A stretch of DNA of 64,000 bases from DATFFO01 sp963744905 (GCA_963744905.1 CAVUUV010000003.1:310001-374000), one strand, 5' to 3'; counted from the first letter of the stretch, positions 50,482-59,497 are shown. Numbers and translations are program-made. The notes: a model not told the origin generated them from the letters alone.

Positions 50482-51030
50482 TCAATCAGTCTCCGCTCCG
50501 ATGGCGACGTCCTCGAATACGACGTGGCCGGGCTCGGTGAAGCGACGACCGTTCACCTTGTCATGTCGGCGGAAGCGAGGCGGGTCGAACCGGACCTCCA
50601 TCTCGTAAGGACCACCGTCACCGCTCACCTGCCAGTTGTGGGCGTAGTGATACAGCATCGGGTGCCAGACGAGATCCTGCTTGTGGGTGCCCAGGTCCTG
50701 CCCATCCCGGCGGAGCGTCACCTCCACCTCGAGACCGGGAATGAACCGGCCGTCTGCCGCGTCCCTCACCGCCACCTCGACATGCACATTCCGCTCTGTG
50801 GGCTCCTCCCAGGTGAGTTCGTCGCCGTCTAAGCTGTATAGGCCTTCGGCCTCCTCGATGGCGTAGCCGATCAGATATTCACCGGAGCGCTTCTCTCCCC
50901 CGTCGTCGGCCACCTTCTCTGCCATCAGATGCAGAGCGTCTCCGTACGCCTCACCCTGAGCGCGGGCGTAGTCGAGCTGTTCGGCGGTGGCCTCGTCGGT
51001 ATCGGGGTCCATGGGTGGTCGTTCGGACAC
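50482..51030 (-). CDS. P19/Tp34-like iron-binding transport protein
   Basis: A 182-residue protein whose C-terminal 110 residues match the P19-type Fe2+ transport domain: FIPGLEVEVTLRRDGQDLG, LVWHPMLYHYAHNW, and PPRFRRHDKVNGRRF with likely metal-binding His and Met residues. P19 homologues bind ferrous (or copper) ions in the periplasm, but this protein has no signal peptide, so it may be cytosolic or non-classically located. The GTG at 51030 has AAGGA five bases upstream; an ATG at 51012 is the alternative. No FTR1 permease is adjacent. Confidence 0.75.
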   Translation of the reverse strand: MSERPPMDPDTDEATAEQLDYARAQGEAYGDALHLMAEKVADDGGEKRSGEYLIGYAIEEAEGLYSLDGDELTWEEPTERNVHVEVAVRDAADGRFIPGLEVEVTLRRDGQDLGTHKQDLVWHPMLYHYAHNWQVSGDGGPYEMEVRFDPPRFRRHDKVNGRRFTEPGHVVFEDVAIGAETD

Positions 51031-51152
51031 GGGAATCCTTTCGCTGCTTCGATCCCAACCTGCCCGATCGGGACCCGAGTCAAACCGCCTCACACCCCGG
51101 CTTGCAGTCCCCTGCACACGAAGCGGAGCCGGAAGTTGCGAAACGGCAGAGC

Positions 51153-51581
51153 TCAGACGCCACCGCGGGTGGGGACGACCACTACCGGGACTTCGGAGAA
51201 CTCCAGCACGTGCTCGGTCTGGCTGCCCATCAACGCCCGGCCCGGGCCTCGCCGCCCGGTCCGTCCGATGAAGACGAAGTCGGCTCCCCACCGGCTGGAA
51301 ACATCGAGGATGACCTCATAGGGGTCGCGCCCGGCGGCGGGAATGGCTTCCACCTCCACGTCGAGTCCCTGCTCCTGGCCGAGGCGGGTCACGTAAGCCA
51401 GGGCCCGCTCCTCATCCTCCCGGCTCCTGATCGTGCTCTCGCCGGCCGCCTCGTCGGAGAGCACGGCGATCACCCGCACGCTTCCCCCACAGCGCTTCGC
51501 CAATCCCATGGCGCAACGCACTGCCTCAAGGGCGGCCGGGGAGCTATCGCTCGCTATCAGCAGATGGATCTGTTCGTTCAT
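51153..51581 (-). CDS. Universal stress protein (UspA family)
   Basis: A 142-residue single-domain Usp: N-terminal IHLLIASDSSPAALEAV and the ATP-binding-type C-terminus GADFVFIGRTGRRGPGRALMGSQTEHVLEFSEVPVVVVP (G-2x-G-9x-G-S/T pattern). Its ATG directly follows the V-ATPase subunit D stop codon, so it is the last gene of the ATPase operon. Usp proteins are typical members of hypoxia (DosR) regulons, which fits the DosR-like site upstream of this operon. Confidence 0.9.
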   Translation of the reverse strand: MNEQIHLLIASDSSPAALEAVRCAMGLAKRCGGSVRVIAVLSDEAAGESTIRSREDEERALAYVTRLGQEQGLDVEVEAIPAAGRDPYEVILDVSSRWGADFVFIGRTGRRGPGRALMGSQTEHVLEFSEVPVVVVPTRGGV

Positions 51582-52208
51582 CTATGGCTCATCTCCCTCC
51601 GCCCCACCGGCGACCCAACGCACTCTGATCATGTCCTCCCGCTCCGCCTCGTCCAGACGCAGCTCCAGCTCGGAAAGAGCGTGCCGGTAGGCGGGAATGG
51701 CGCGCAGATCCAGGGCCCGCAAAGCTCGCGTGGTGCGGGTCAACTCGGCCTGAATCCGGCCGAAGGCGGCGTCGGCCGCGGCCACCGCCACCGCCGCCTC
51801 CACAGCGGCGCGGAAGGCGTCGCGGGCCGCACTGAGGGCCGCTCCACCGGGCAACGGGCCCAGGGCGGTCGGCTGGGGCAGGATCGCCCTGGTTCCGGTC
51901 GGGTAGTGGACGCCCATGACCGTGCGCCAGTCGATCTCGACCTGGGCCGCTTCGCCGCCCAGGGAGGCTGCCAGGCTGACCAGAGCGGATCCTCCCGCCG
52001 CGTCCACGCCCTCCATCCGCCGGCGAGCTGCCAACAGCGCCTGGTCCCATCTCTCTTCCGCCCTCTCCCTGACCGTCCGGAGCCGGCGTATCTCCGAGGA
52101 GAGCTCGCGTTGCTTGTGGTCCAGCAGGTCCTCGGCCTGTGTGGCCGATTCGATCCGATGGCGCAGCCACAGGCGTCCGCTCCTACCCGGTGGAATCCGC
52201 AGCCTCAT
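51582..52208 (-). CDS. atpD: A/V-type ATP synthase subunit D (central stalk)
   Basis: A 208-residue coiled-coil central-stalk subunit. The two long helices flank a short middle region: DLLDHKQRELSSEIRRLR near the start and ALDLRAIPAYRHALSELELRLDEAEREDMIRVRW at the end, the typical D-subunit C-terminus. It links catalytic A3B3 rotation to the K ring. It overlaps subunit B by 26 bp and is followed directly by the usp gene. Confidence 0.9.
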   Translation of the reverse strand: MRLRIPPGRSGRLWLRHRIESATQAEDLLDHKQRELSSEIRRLRTVRERAEERWDQALLAARRRMEGVDAAGGSALVSLAASLGGEAAQVEIDWRTVMGVHYPTGTRAILPQPTALGPLPGGAALSAARDAFRAAVEAAVAVAAADAAFGRIQAELTRTTRALRALDLRAIPAYRHALSELELRLDEAEREDMIRVRWVAGGAEGDEP

Positions 52209-53592
52209 CTCCTGCCTTCCGATAGTGGGCGTCCAGCAACTTCTCCGACAGCATCGTCAGCTCGCGCCGCGGCAACTTGCCCAGGGCGGCCCAGGCCAGG
52301 TCGAGTGTCTCGTCCACGGACCGATCCTCCTGGCGGCCCTGCGAGAGGAACCTCGCCTCCAGGTCGTCGACGAAGTCGAGGTAGCGCCGGTCGGTCTCCG
52401 AAAGAGCATCGGGGCCCACCAGCTCCCCCAGCTCCCGAGCCTGACGGGCCCGGGCGATGGCGGCGTATACCTGGGACGAAACGGCCAGGTGGTCGTCCCG
52501 GGTGCGGCCCGGACCGGCTCCGCGCCTCATCAGGCGAGACAGGGAGGCCAGGGCATCGAAGGGTGGATACACCGACCGGGCCCATACCTCTGGCGACAGC
52601 ACGATCTGTCCCTCGGTGATGTAGCCGGTCAGGTCGGGTACCGGGTGGGTCTGATCGCCACCCGGCATGGTCAGAACCGGGAGCTGGGTCACGGATCCGG
52701 GCCGACCCTGGATCCGGCCGCTGCGCTCGTAGAGGGAGGCCAGGTCCGAATAGAGGAATCCCGGATAACCGCGCCGGCCGGGGACGTCTCCCCGCCGGGC
52801 TGAGATCTCCCTCACCGCCTCGCAGTAGCTGGTCATGTCGGCCATCACCACCAGAACGTCGTGACCGGCCCTGAAGGCCAGATCCTCCGCCACCGTCAAT
52901 GCCAACCTGGGGGTGAGGATGCGCTCGATGGCCGGATCCTCGGCGGTGTTGATGAACACGGCCAGCGGAACGGACTCCGCTCCCCCCTCCAGCACCGCCC
53001 TCACCATCTCGGCATCGGCGTGGGTCACACCCATGGCACAGAACACGATCCGCAGCGATCCCTCCCCGGTTCGGGCCTGGACGGCGATCTGGGCGGCCAG
53101 CTCCAGATGCGGGAGTCCTCCCTGGGAGAACACCGGCAGCTTCTGACCCCGCACCAGAGTGGCCAACCCGTCGATGGCGGAGATCCCGGTGATGATGGGA
53201 TCGGCCGGACCGACCCGATGGGCCGGGTTGAGCGGTGCCCCGTTGACCGACAGGCTCTCGGGGCCCATGACGGGTGGGCCGCCGTCAATCGGCTCGCCGC
53301 GCCCGTTGCACACCCGCCCCAACCATCCCTCTCCACCGGGGATCCTCATCGGAGTCCCGGCGAACGACACCTCCACCCCCGAGGTGCCGATTCCCGAAGT
53401 TCCCTCGAACACCTGGACCACCGCCAGGTCGCGGTCCACCTCGAGCACCACGCCTTGGCGGCGAGTGCCGTCCTCCAGCCGCAGCACCGCCATCTCGTCG
53501 AACCCGACCCCTGCCACATCGCCCACGACCACCAGCGGCCCGTGAATCCGCTCGATCTTCCGGTACCACACCGAAGGGGAGCCTCTGCTCAT
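52183..53592 (-). CDS. atpB: A/V-type ATP synthase subunit B (non-catalytic)
   Basis: A 469-residue nucleotide-binding subunit without a Walker A lysine, as normal for B. Signatures include GVDEM-type barrel residues, PVLTMPGGDQTHPVPDLTGYITEGQI, SALERSGRIQGRPGSVTQ-like and RMEG-region equivalents (GAGPGRTRDDH). It forms the A3B3 hexamer with subunit A, whose gene overlaps it by 4 bp. Complete length. Confidence 0.95.
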   Translation of the reverse strand: MSRGSPSVWYRKIERIHGPLVVVGDVAGVGFDEMAVLRLEDGTRRQGVVLEVDRDLAVVQVFEGTSGIGTSGVEVSFAGTPMRIPGGEGWLGRVCNGRGEPIDGGPPVMGPESLSVNGAPLNPAHRVGPADPIITGISAIDGLATLVRGQKLPVFSQGGLPHLELAAQIAVQARTGEGSLRIVFCAMGVTHADAEMVRAVLEGGAESVPLAVFINTAEDPAIERILTPRLALTVAEDLAFRAGHDVLVVMADMTSYCEAVREISARRGDVPGRRGYPGFLYSDLASLYERSGRIQGRPGSVTQLPVLTMPGGDQTHPVPDLTGYITEGQIVLSPEVWARSVYPPFDALASLSRLMRRGAGPGRTRDDHLAVSSQVYAAIARARQARELGELVGPDALSETDRRYLDFVDDLEARFLSQGRQEDRSVDETLDLAWAALGKLPRRELTMLSEKLLDAHYRKAGDEAADSTG

Positions 53593-55328
53593 GCCAGGGC
53601 CTCCAGATCCTTGAGCACCCGGTCCCCGGCCTCCTTGACCCCATCGGCGTCGTCGGGGCCTACTTCCTCTCGCACCCGCAGGATCGGCGAGAAGTCGAAC
53701 TGCTCCAGCACGGAAGCGGGAACGTTGCGATCGAGCAGACGAAGACAGCTCTGGCGTATGGCCAGCATCACCTGGGTCAGGGCGCGACCCTTGAGCGGGG
53801 TCGAGGTCTCGTCGTTGGATACGAGGGCGTTTTGCTGCAGAACGCCCTCCCTGACCAGCCGGGCCAACAGGAGGGTGACCCGCTCCCGATCCGGCAGGGT
53901 GGTCACTCCGACCAGCTCGGCCATCGACGAGAGCCGGTCCGCTTCGGCCAGCAGGTCGAGCAGTTGCCGGCGTCGATCTGCCCAGCCCGGATCATCCTGC
54001 TCGGTGAACCACACTTCGAGCTGCTCGGCGTCGCGGGTGAACGACTCTCGCCAGCTCACGGCCGGGTAGTGACGGGCGTAGGCCAGGTCACGGTCCAGCG
54101 ACCACACCGCCCGGACGAAGCGGCGGGTGTGAGCGGTGACCGGCTCCGTCATGTCGCCTCCCGGAGGGGAGACGGCCCCCATGATGGACACCGAGCCCTC
54201 TTCGCCAGACAGGGTCTGGAACCGCCCGGCGCGTTCGTAGAAGGCGGCGAGCGAGGAGGCGAGGGTGGCCGGAAAGCCCTCCTCGGCGGGGAGCTGGCCG
54301 GTACGGGAGGAGATCTCTCGCAGAGCTTCAGCCCAGCGACTGGTGGAGTCGGCGATCACCACCGTGGCCAGGCCCATGTCACGGAAGTACTCGGCCACCG
54401 TCACACCGACGTGGATACTCACCTCACGGGCGATCACCGGCATGTTGGATGTGTTTGCAACCAGCACCACCCGCTCCAGAAGTGATCGCCCCGTACGCGG
54501 ATTCTCCAACCTGGACATGTCGCCGACCACGTCGGCCATCTCGTTGCCGCGCTCGCCGCAGCCCACGTAGACGATCACGTCGACGTCACACCATTTGGCA
54601 ATCTGCTGGAGGGTGACCGTCTTCCCGGTCCCGAACCCTCCCGGGATGGCGGCCGTGCTGCCCAGGCCGATGGGAAAGAGGAGATCGAGAACCCGCTGAC
54701 CGGTGATGAGGGGGGCCTCCACGGAGATGCGGGTCCGGGCCGGGCGCGGAATCCGGACCGGCCAGCCATGGACCATGGACACATCTCGACCACCCACCCT
54801 GGCCAGCACTGCGTCGACCGGGTAGTCGCCTTCGCCCACCAGGTGCTCGACCACTCCATCGAGCCGGGGCGGAACCAGGGCCTGGAGGGCGACACCGGTC
54901 CCGTCGCCCAGTGTGCCCAGCCAGGACCCGCCCCCGACCTCACTGCCCTCCTCGACCGTCGGTGTGAAGTGATATGTGCCCCCTTCGGGTAACCCCATGG
55001 CGATCTCCCCCGGTCGGATCATGTCCTCTCCCCCCGACAGATCGCGCATCAGGCCGTCGAAGACCCCGCCCAACAGGTTGGGTCCCAGCTCAACGGACAA
55101 CGGTGCCCGATCACAGGTGGCCAGGTCACCGGGGCGGAGACCGCCCGTGTACTCGTAAACCTGGGCGGTGGCGGTGGTGGAGTCGAGACCAATCACCTCG
55201 CCAGGCAGTTTCATCGGCCCCACCCTGACCAGGTCGAACATGGCGACATCCTCTAGCCCCTCGACCTCGACCACGGGACCGTCGACCCTGGTTACCGTCC
55301 CTCCCCCGCCCGTTTCCGATGCGGTCAT
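53589..55328 (-). CDS. atpA: A/V-type ATP synthase subunit A (catalytic)
   Basis: A 579-residue catalytic subunit. The P-loop GGFGTGKTVTLQQ differs slightly from the canonical GPFGSGKT but keeps the Lys-Thr. It also has YVGCGERGNEMADV, the arginine-rich STSRWAEALREISSRTGQLPAEEGFPA segment, and SVSIMGAVSPPGGDMTEPV. The A-specific insertion is present between the barrel and the P-loop. The ATG at 55328 overlaps the subunit E stop codon (ATGA), so a two-codon longer start is less likely. Confidence 0.96.
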   Translation of the reverse strand: MTASETGGGGTVTRVDGPVVEVEGLEDVAMFDLVRVGPMKLPGEVIGLDSTTATAQVYEYTGGLRPGDLATCDRAPLSVELGPNLLGGVFDGLMRDLSGGEDMIRPGEIAMGLPEGGTYHFTPTVEEGSEVGGGSWLGTLGDGTGVALQALVPPRLDGVVEHLVGEGDYPVDAVLARVGGRDVSMVHGWPVRIPRPARTRISVEAPLITGQRVLDLLFPIGLGSTAAIPGGFGTGKTVTLQQIAKWCDVDVIVYVGCGERGNEMADVVGDMSRLENPRTGRSLLERVVLVANTSNMPVIAREVSIHVGVTVAEYFRDMGLATVVIADSTSRWAEALREISSRTGQLPAEEGFPATLASSLAAFYERAGRFQTLSGEEGSVSIMGAVSPPGGDMTEPVTAHTRRFVRAVWSLDRDLAYARHYPAVSWRESFTRDAEQLEVWFTEQDDPGWADRRRQLLDLLAEADRLSSMAELVGVTTLPDRERVTLLLARLVREGVLQQNALVSNDETSTPLKGRALTQVMLAIRQSCLRLLDRNVPASVLEQFDFSPILRVREEVGPDDADGVKEAGDRVLKDLEALA

Positions 55329-55834
55329 GCCCACAACGCCTCCACCGCGTCACCCAGCCCGGCCAGGCACAGTTCGACCAGAGCAGACAGGCTCAGATCG
55401 ACGAGACGGGTCCCCGAGGTGACCCACACCCCTCCCATCCCATTCGGATCACGCTCCACCTCACAGTCGTCATCGCCCAGTGTCCGGCGCCCCTCACCCA
55501 CCAGCCGCTCTTCGATGTCTGCATAGTCGGGTGACTCACGGAGTTCGTGCACGGCTTGCAAGCATCGCCGGCGGAGATCCTCCAGGGTCGCCTTGCGCTC
55601 GGCCAGGACATGCCGTCCCGCCTCCCGGCGCGCCATCAAGAGCTGACGCTCCGACTCGGCATCGGCCATGGCCCGTCCTTGCCGGCGGGCCTCCTCCTGG
55701 CGGCGAGTCGCCTCGGCTCGGGCCTCGTCCAGGATGTCCTTGCTGGAGCGCTGGGCCTCCTCTTCGATCCGCGCCACCTCATCGGCTGCTCTCTTCTCCA
55801 GTTCGCGCTTGAGTGGAGCCAGGTCCGAGTTCAT
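55325..55834 (-). CDS. atpE: A/V-type ATP synthase subunit E (peripheral stalk)
   Basis: A 169-residue peripheral-stalk subunit. The N-terminal half is a charged coiled coil (KRELEKRAADEVARIEEEAQRSSKDILDEA), and the C-terminal half is the globular domain that contacts A3B3. The ATG at 55834 overlaps the subunit F stop codon by 4 bp, so the longer in-frame extension upstream is rejected. Confidence 0.85.
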   Translation of the reverse strand: MNSDLAPLKRELEKRAADEVARIEEEAQRSSKDILDEARAEATRRQEEARRQGRAMADAESERQLLMARREAGRHVLAERKATLEDLRRRCLQAVHELRESPDYADIEERLVGEGRRTLGDDDCEVERDPNGMGGVWVTSGTRLVDLSLSALVELCLAGLGDAVEALWA

Positions 55835-56052
55835 CCGAACACCACCGTCCACAACAGGTTGGGACGCCGCTCGAGTAACGGCTCCAGAGCCCTCCGGCTG
55901 GAGGGGGTCAGGACCAGCAGCCCGACATCTTCGCCGATGTCGGCCAAAGCACGTCGGCACTCTTCGGGATCGGTGGCGTACTCCACTCGCACCCCGGCCA
56001 GGGAGAAGCCGTCCAGCAGGTCTCTCTCACCGATGGCTACGACGGCACTCAT
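55831..56052 (-). CDS. atpF: A/V-type ATP synthase subunit F
   Basis: A 73-residue central-stalk subunit, short even for F (usually 95-105). It has VVAIGERDLLDGFSLAGVRV, VEYATDPEECRRALADIGEDVGLLVLTP and ends LLWTVVFG, the usual F core with the C-terminal helix shortened. The ATG overlaps subunit K by 4 bp. It was placed within a larger frame that otherwise reads through K in the wrong frame. Confidence 0.85.
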   Translation of the reverse strand: MSAVVAIGERDLLDGFSLAGVRVEYATDPEECRRALADIGEDVGLLVLTPSSRRALEPLLERRPNLLWTVVFG

Positions 56053-56486
56053 GTGCGAAGCAGGATCAGCACGGCGACGATGAGACCATAGATGGCGATA
56101 CCTTCCGCCAGCCCGACTATGACGATCGCCCTTCCGAACAACTCGGGCTTCTCGCTGAGCGCGGCCAGAGCCGCGGCACCTGTGTAGGCAACGGCGATCG
56201 CTCCGCCGATGGCGGAGGCGCCGACGGCGATGGCGGCGGCCAGGAAGGCGGTACCCGAGCCGGAGGCGGTGGTGGCTGCCTGGGCAGTGACGCTGGCGGC
56301 CGCCGTCGCCGATGCCGAGGCAGGCTCCGCGGTGAGGCCGACGAATGCAACCACCGCTCCCAGGGTCACCAGAACGCCGTCGAAGACGAGAAGTCGGGTC
56401 AACCACCTCCGGGGCTGACGGCGCGCCACGATCAGAATCGGCACGGCCACCGCCAAGACGGGTAGGGCCAGCATCCACGTTGTCAT
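56049..56486 (-). CDS. atpK: A/V-type ATP synthase membrane rotor subunit K
   Basis: A 145-residue proteolipid with four TM helices. The C-terminal hairpin (about 76-145) has the ion-binding Glu at position 128 (IVGLAEGIAIYGLIV). The N-terminal hairpin (about 3-52) carries no carboxylate in its helices, so the subunit may bring one ion site per four helices. The residues around E128 do not show the ET/Q pattern of Na+-binding K subunits, so H+ coupling is the tentative inference. AGGAGG precedes the ATG by five bases, a strong internal Shine-Dalgarno for a subunit needed in many copies. Confidence 0.9.
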   Translation of the reverse strand: MTTWMLALPVLAVAVPILIVARRQPRRWLTRLLVFDGVLVTLGAVVAFVGLTAEPASASATAAASVTAQAATTASGSGTAFLAAAIAVGASAIGGAIAVAYTGAAALAALSEKPELFGRAIVIVGLAEGIAIYGLIVAVLILLRT

Positions 56487-57895
56487 GATTCCTCCTGGGT
56501 GGTTGGTTCGATCTGGGTGATGGTGAACGGTCGGAAGGGCCGCCCTTCTCCGGCAAATACCCGCGAGAACAGCTCGTAGTACTCGAGACGCAGTGCCTGC
56601 ACGAAGGCGACAAGGCCCTCCAGTGCCAGGGTGGCGGCAGTCCCGACCACGAATAGGAGAACGGCGCCGATCCAGCCCACCACACCCATTCCCGCCAGAC
56701 CCACCGTCCCGTTCCACACCACCAGGCTCAGGGCGGCGTGGGTCATGCCGAAAGCGGCCAGACGGGCAAATGAGACGGCGCTGGTGAAGATGCCCAGGAC
56801 GGTGTCGAAGGCTTCGACCAACCCCCGGGCTATCCCCGCCCCTCCACCTCCACCGGCCACCACGGCCCCCACGAACACGGTCACCACCCCGAACCCGGCC
56901 ATCGCCGTTCCGATCGCCCAGAGAGCAGCGGTGTGGAAGGCGATACCGGCCACGCCCAGGGCCAAACCGGCGAATATGGCGAAGCCGCCCAGCCCGGCCG
57001 GCGCGTAGAGAGCCGCCCTCGGCCCACCTTCTCGCCACCGGTTCACGGATCCCAACAGGTAGCTGACGGCGAGGAGGGCGCTGCCCACGATCACGGCCAC
57101 GGTGAGGAGACGGATGGGATCCTCCAGCGGCCCGATCCACAGGGCAGGTACCAGGCCGGTAGGCCCGAACGCCTCCCCGTAGGCGACCCCGAACAGGGTC
57201 CCACTGAGGCCGGTCGCCACCAACAGGGGCCAGGCGGGGCGGAAGCGGGCCAATCGGCCCCTGGTGGCCCTGGCCACCACAACCCCGGCCAGGGCAAGGA
57301 TCAGTCCGTGGCCGACATCGCCGAACATCATTCCGAACATCACAACGAAGGCGAGGGCGGCAAACCAGGTCGGGTCGACGTCGGAGTAAGGAAGTACTCC
57401 GTACGTGTCGATCAGCGGGGCAAAGCGGGAGGCCACCTGGGCCCGTCGCACCTGAGTGGGAGGGTCGACTCCGCGGGGGATGTCGATCGATGTGACCGCC
57501 GTTCCCAGAGGCGCCAGGGACTCCTGTACCTCGCTCACGCCGCTGGCCGGGGCCCAGGCCACCAGACCGAACAACGAGTCGTGCTCGAGGGCCATGCGTC
57601 CGTAGCGGTCCAGCTCTGCCTCTCCGGCCAGACGCTCGAGCTCCCCCTTCTCCTCGGCTGCAGAAACGTCGATCGGCTCGGGAGCGGCCACGGGCTTGGG
57701 GCTGACCCCGGGCCGATCCCGCAGCAGGCGCCGCATGGCGTCGGCCGCCGGCCCGGAAGGGGAGGGGACCTCACCCACCGGCTCTACCTGCCCCATCTGG
57801 CCCAGCCTGAGCAGAACCTGGCGGAGGCGGTCCTTGGGACCGAGGACGACGATCCTCTTCATGGGCTCCGGTGAGGGCAGCTCAAGCGTGGGCAT
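56483..57895 (-). CDS. atpI: A/V-type ATP synthase subunit I (stator)
   Basis: A 470-residue stator subunit, shorter than typical I (600-700). The cytoplasmic part (about 1-175) is reduced; the membrane part has about eight helices, including MFGMMFGDVGHGLILALAGVVV and ARLAAFGMTHAALSLVVWNGTVGLAG, which hold the conserved half-channel residues. It clamps the K ring and the peripheral stalk. The ATG at 57895 overlaps the subunit C end by 14 bp. Confidence 0.9.
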   Translation of the reverse strand: MPTLELPSPEPMKRIVVLGPKDRLRQVLLRLGQMGQVEPVGEVPSPSGPAADAMRRLLRDRPGVSPKPVAAPEPIDVSAAEEKGELERLAGEAELDRYGRMALEHDSLFGLVAWAPASGVSEVQESLAPLGTAVTSIDIPRGVDPPTQVRRAQVASRFAPLIDTYGVLPYSDVDPTWFAALAFVVMFGMMFGDVGHGLILALAGVVVARATRGRLARFRPAWPLLVATGLSGTLFGVAYGEAFGPTGLVPALWIGPLEDPIRLLTVAVIVGSALLAVSYLLGSVNRWREGGPRAALYAPAGLGGFAIFAGLALGVAGIAFHTAALWAIGTAMAGFGVVTVFVGAVVAGGGGGAGIARGLVEAFDTVLGIFTSAVSFARLAAFGMTHAALSLVVWNGTVGLAGMGVVGWIGAVLLFVVGTAATLALEGLVAFVQALRLEYYELFSRVFAGEGRPFRPFTITQIEPTTQEES

Positions 57896-58805
57896 TGACC
57901 GGCTCCTCCTGTTGCCTCGAGTTGCGCCGCCAGGCCGCCGCCAGCAGACCCTGGGTGGCACGGCAGTCCGCCAGCAGAGCCATCGCCGCCCCGATCACGG
58001 TGTTACGGCCCAGATCACGATCGAAGACCATTGTCTCGGAATCCCTTGCTACCCGCGCCCACCATCTGTCTTCGGCACGCCACAGCTCACCTGGATCCTC
58101 CGATCCCTTCAGCACCCAGGAGGCCTCCGGCGGCAGAGCTCGGACCAGGTCGGGCATGCTGGGTGCGGACATCTCGCTCGGTTTGTCCATGGGCCAGCGC
58201 AGCCGTCGGCCGGAGATCTGTGGTTGAAGGAAGAGGTCCTTGGCCAGTTCTATGGCCATGTAGCCCGCCCCCCAGTGACTCTGATCCTCGAAGGTTTCGC
58301 TGAGCCGGCGCCCCCAACCCACCCGAACCCCGCGCACCATGTGCAGGAAGTCGCCCTCCCCCGGGTTGCCCCAGTCGGAGACGGCGAGGATGGCTCGGGC
58401 CTCTTCGAGGGTGCGGGTATCGACCACCTTGCGCCAGACGGTCCCCAGACCGCCCAGGCGGTAAGGCCCAGGGGCCGCGCTGGACAGGGCGATGGCGGCG
58501 AAGTGACCGATCATGTTGTGCATCTCGAACCATCCCGCCACCACCCCGATGTCCTCGCCGCCACCGGGAGGCAACCACCCGGCCAGGACGCGGAGATGCC
58601 ACAGGGTGGTCTCGCCGACCTGGCGCTGGGCCTCCTCCAGGGTCATCCCGGGATGAAGGCGATGGGCATAGGTGGTGCTGGCCAGGACCCCGAGGCTCGC
58701 CCCCAGGCCGCGGGCATTTTCCAGGGCGTGGCGGGACCCGGGATCGAGCCGGCGAGAGGCCAGCATTCGACCCCGAAGAGCGCCGGAAACCCAGCCCGGT
58801 CTCAT
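57882..58805 (-). CDS. A/V-type ATP synthase subunit C-like
   Basis: A 307-residue helical protein placed where subunit C (socket connecting D/F to the K ring) belongs. Features are RGRMLASRRL near the start, TLEEAQRQVGET, and DTRTLEEARAILAVSDWGNPG. Similarity to textbook C subunits is weak by eye, so the assignment rests mainly on operon position and size. It overlaps subunits H (4 bp) and I (14 bp). Confidence 0.75.
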   Translation of the reverse strand: MRPGWVSGALRGRMLASRRLDPGSRHALENARGLGASLGVLASTTYAHRLHPGMTLEEAQRQVGETTLWHLRVLAGWLPPGGGEDIGVVAGWFEMHNMIGHFAAIALSSAAPGPYRLGGLGTVWRKVVDTRTLEEARAILAVSDWGNPGEGDFLHMVRGVRVGWGRRLSETFEDQSHWGAGYMAIELAKDLFLQPQISGRRLRWPMDKPSEMSAPSMPDLVRALPPEASWVLKGSEDPGELWRAEDRWWARVARDSETMVFDRDLGRNTVIGAAMALLADCRATQGLLAAAWRRNSRQQEEPVNAHA

Positions 58806-59224
58806 TCCTGGCCCCCTGTTCGGACACAGCTCATCACACGGTCCACCAACCCGGGCAGTCGAGACTCGGCCCGTTGGTGAATACGGGCGATCTCCGTGTC
58901 GGACTCCCGGGTGAGCCGCTCGATCTCCTTGTTCACCTGCTCCCGCCGACGGCGGGCGGCCTCGGCCCGCAACGCGGCCAGGCCCTCGTCGGTGTGCCGC
59001 AACAGCTCATCAGCTTCGGCTCTGGCCTGGCGAACCACTTCAGTGGCACGCTCGTGCGCCGCTTCCGGCGAGGCCAGATCAGAACGCGCCTCGTCGACAG
59101 CTTCGAAGAGAGGCGCCAGTTCAGCCTCGAGGGCAGTACGCGAGTCGACAGGGGGAGCCATCCGCACCAGGGCCGGTCCGGGCGGCGTGACGCTACGCCG
59201 AAACCGACGCAGGATGTCCTTCAC
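58802..59224 (-). CDS. A/V-type ATP synthase subunit H/G-like peripheral stalk protein
   Basis: A 140-residue, highly charged helical protein (EAELAPLFEAVDEARSDL through RRREQVNKEIERLTRESDTEIARIHQRAESRLPGLVDRVM), the expected coiled coil of the H (AhaH/NtpF) peripheral stalk that pairs with E. It is the first gene of the ATPase operon. The 273-bp region upstream holds a DosR-like site. Confidence 0.8.
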   Translation of the reverse strand: MKDILRRFRRSVTPPGPALVRMAPPVDSRTALEAELAPLFEAVDEARSDLASPEAAHERATEVVRQARAEADELLRHTDEGLAALRAEAARRRREQVNKEIERLTRESDTEIARIHQRAESRLPGLVDRVMSCVRTGGQE

Positions 59225-59325
59225 AGGCGGCAGGGTGAGCTCCTTTTCACTTCTGAAACCGAATCAACTACTACTGGAGCGCCGGGCCCAACCTCGAGCA
59301 TCGTCGGCTGAGGTACCGGTCGTTA

Positions 59326-59339
59326 GGGCCATAGGACCC
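59326..59339. promoter_or_regulatory. DosR-like motif upstream of V-ATPase operon
   Basis: GGGCCATAGGACCC is a perfect match to GGGnCnWWnGnCCC. It lies 102 bp upstream of the first ATPase gene, in the divergent region shared with the flippase-like gene. Confidence 0.45.
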
Positions 59340-59497
59340 GGGCGTGCATGACAAAGCGCTGAGCCATCATGGGTGCCAATGCATCTCTCCTCCGCCCTCC
59401 CGGCCGCAACCGTCCCACCTTCCCGCCCCCGCCCTGAGCACGCCGCTGGCCTCACGCGGCGAAGGAACCAGTCGGGATGGACTGAGGACTACAGCGG

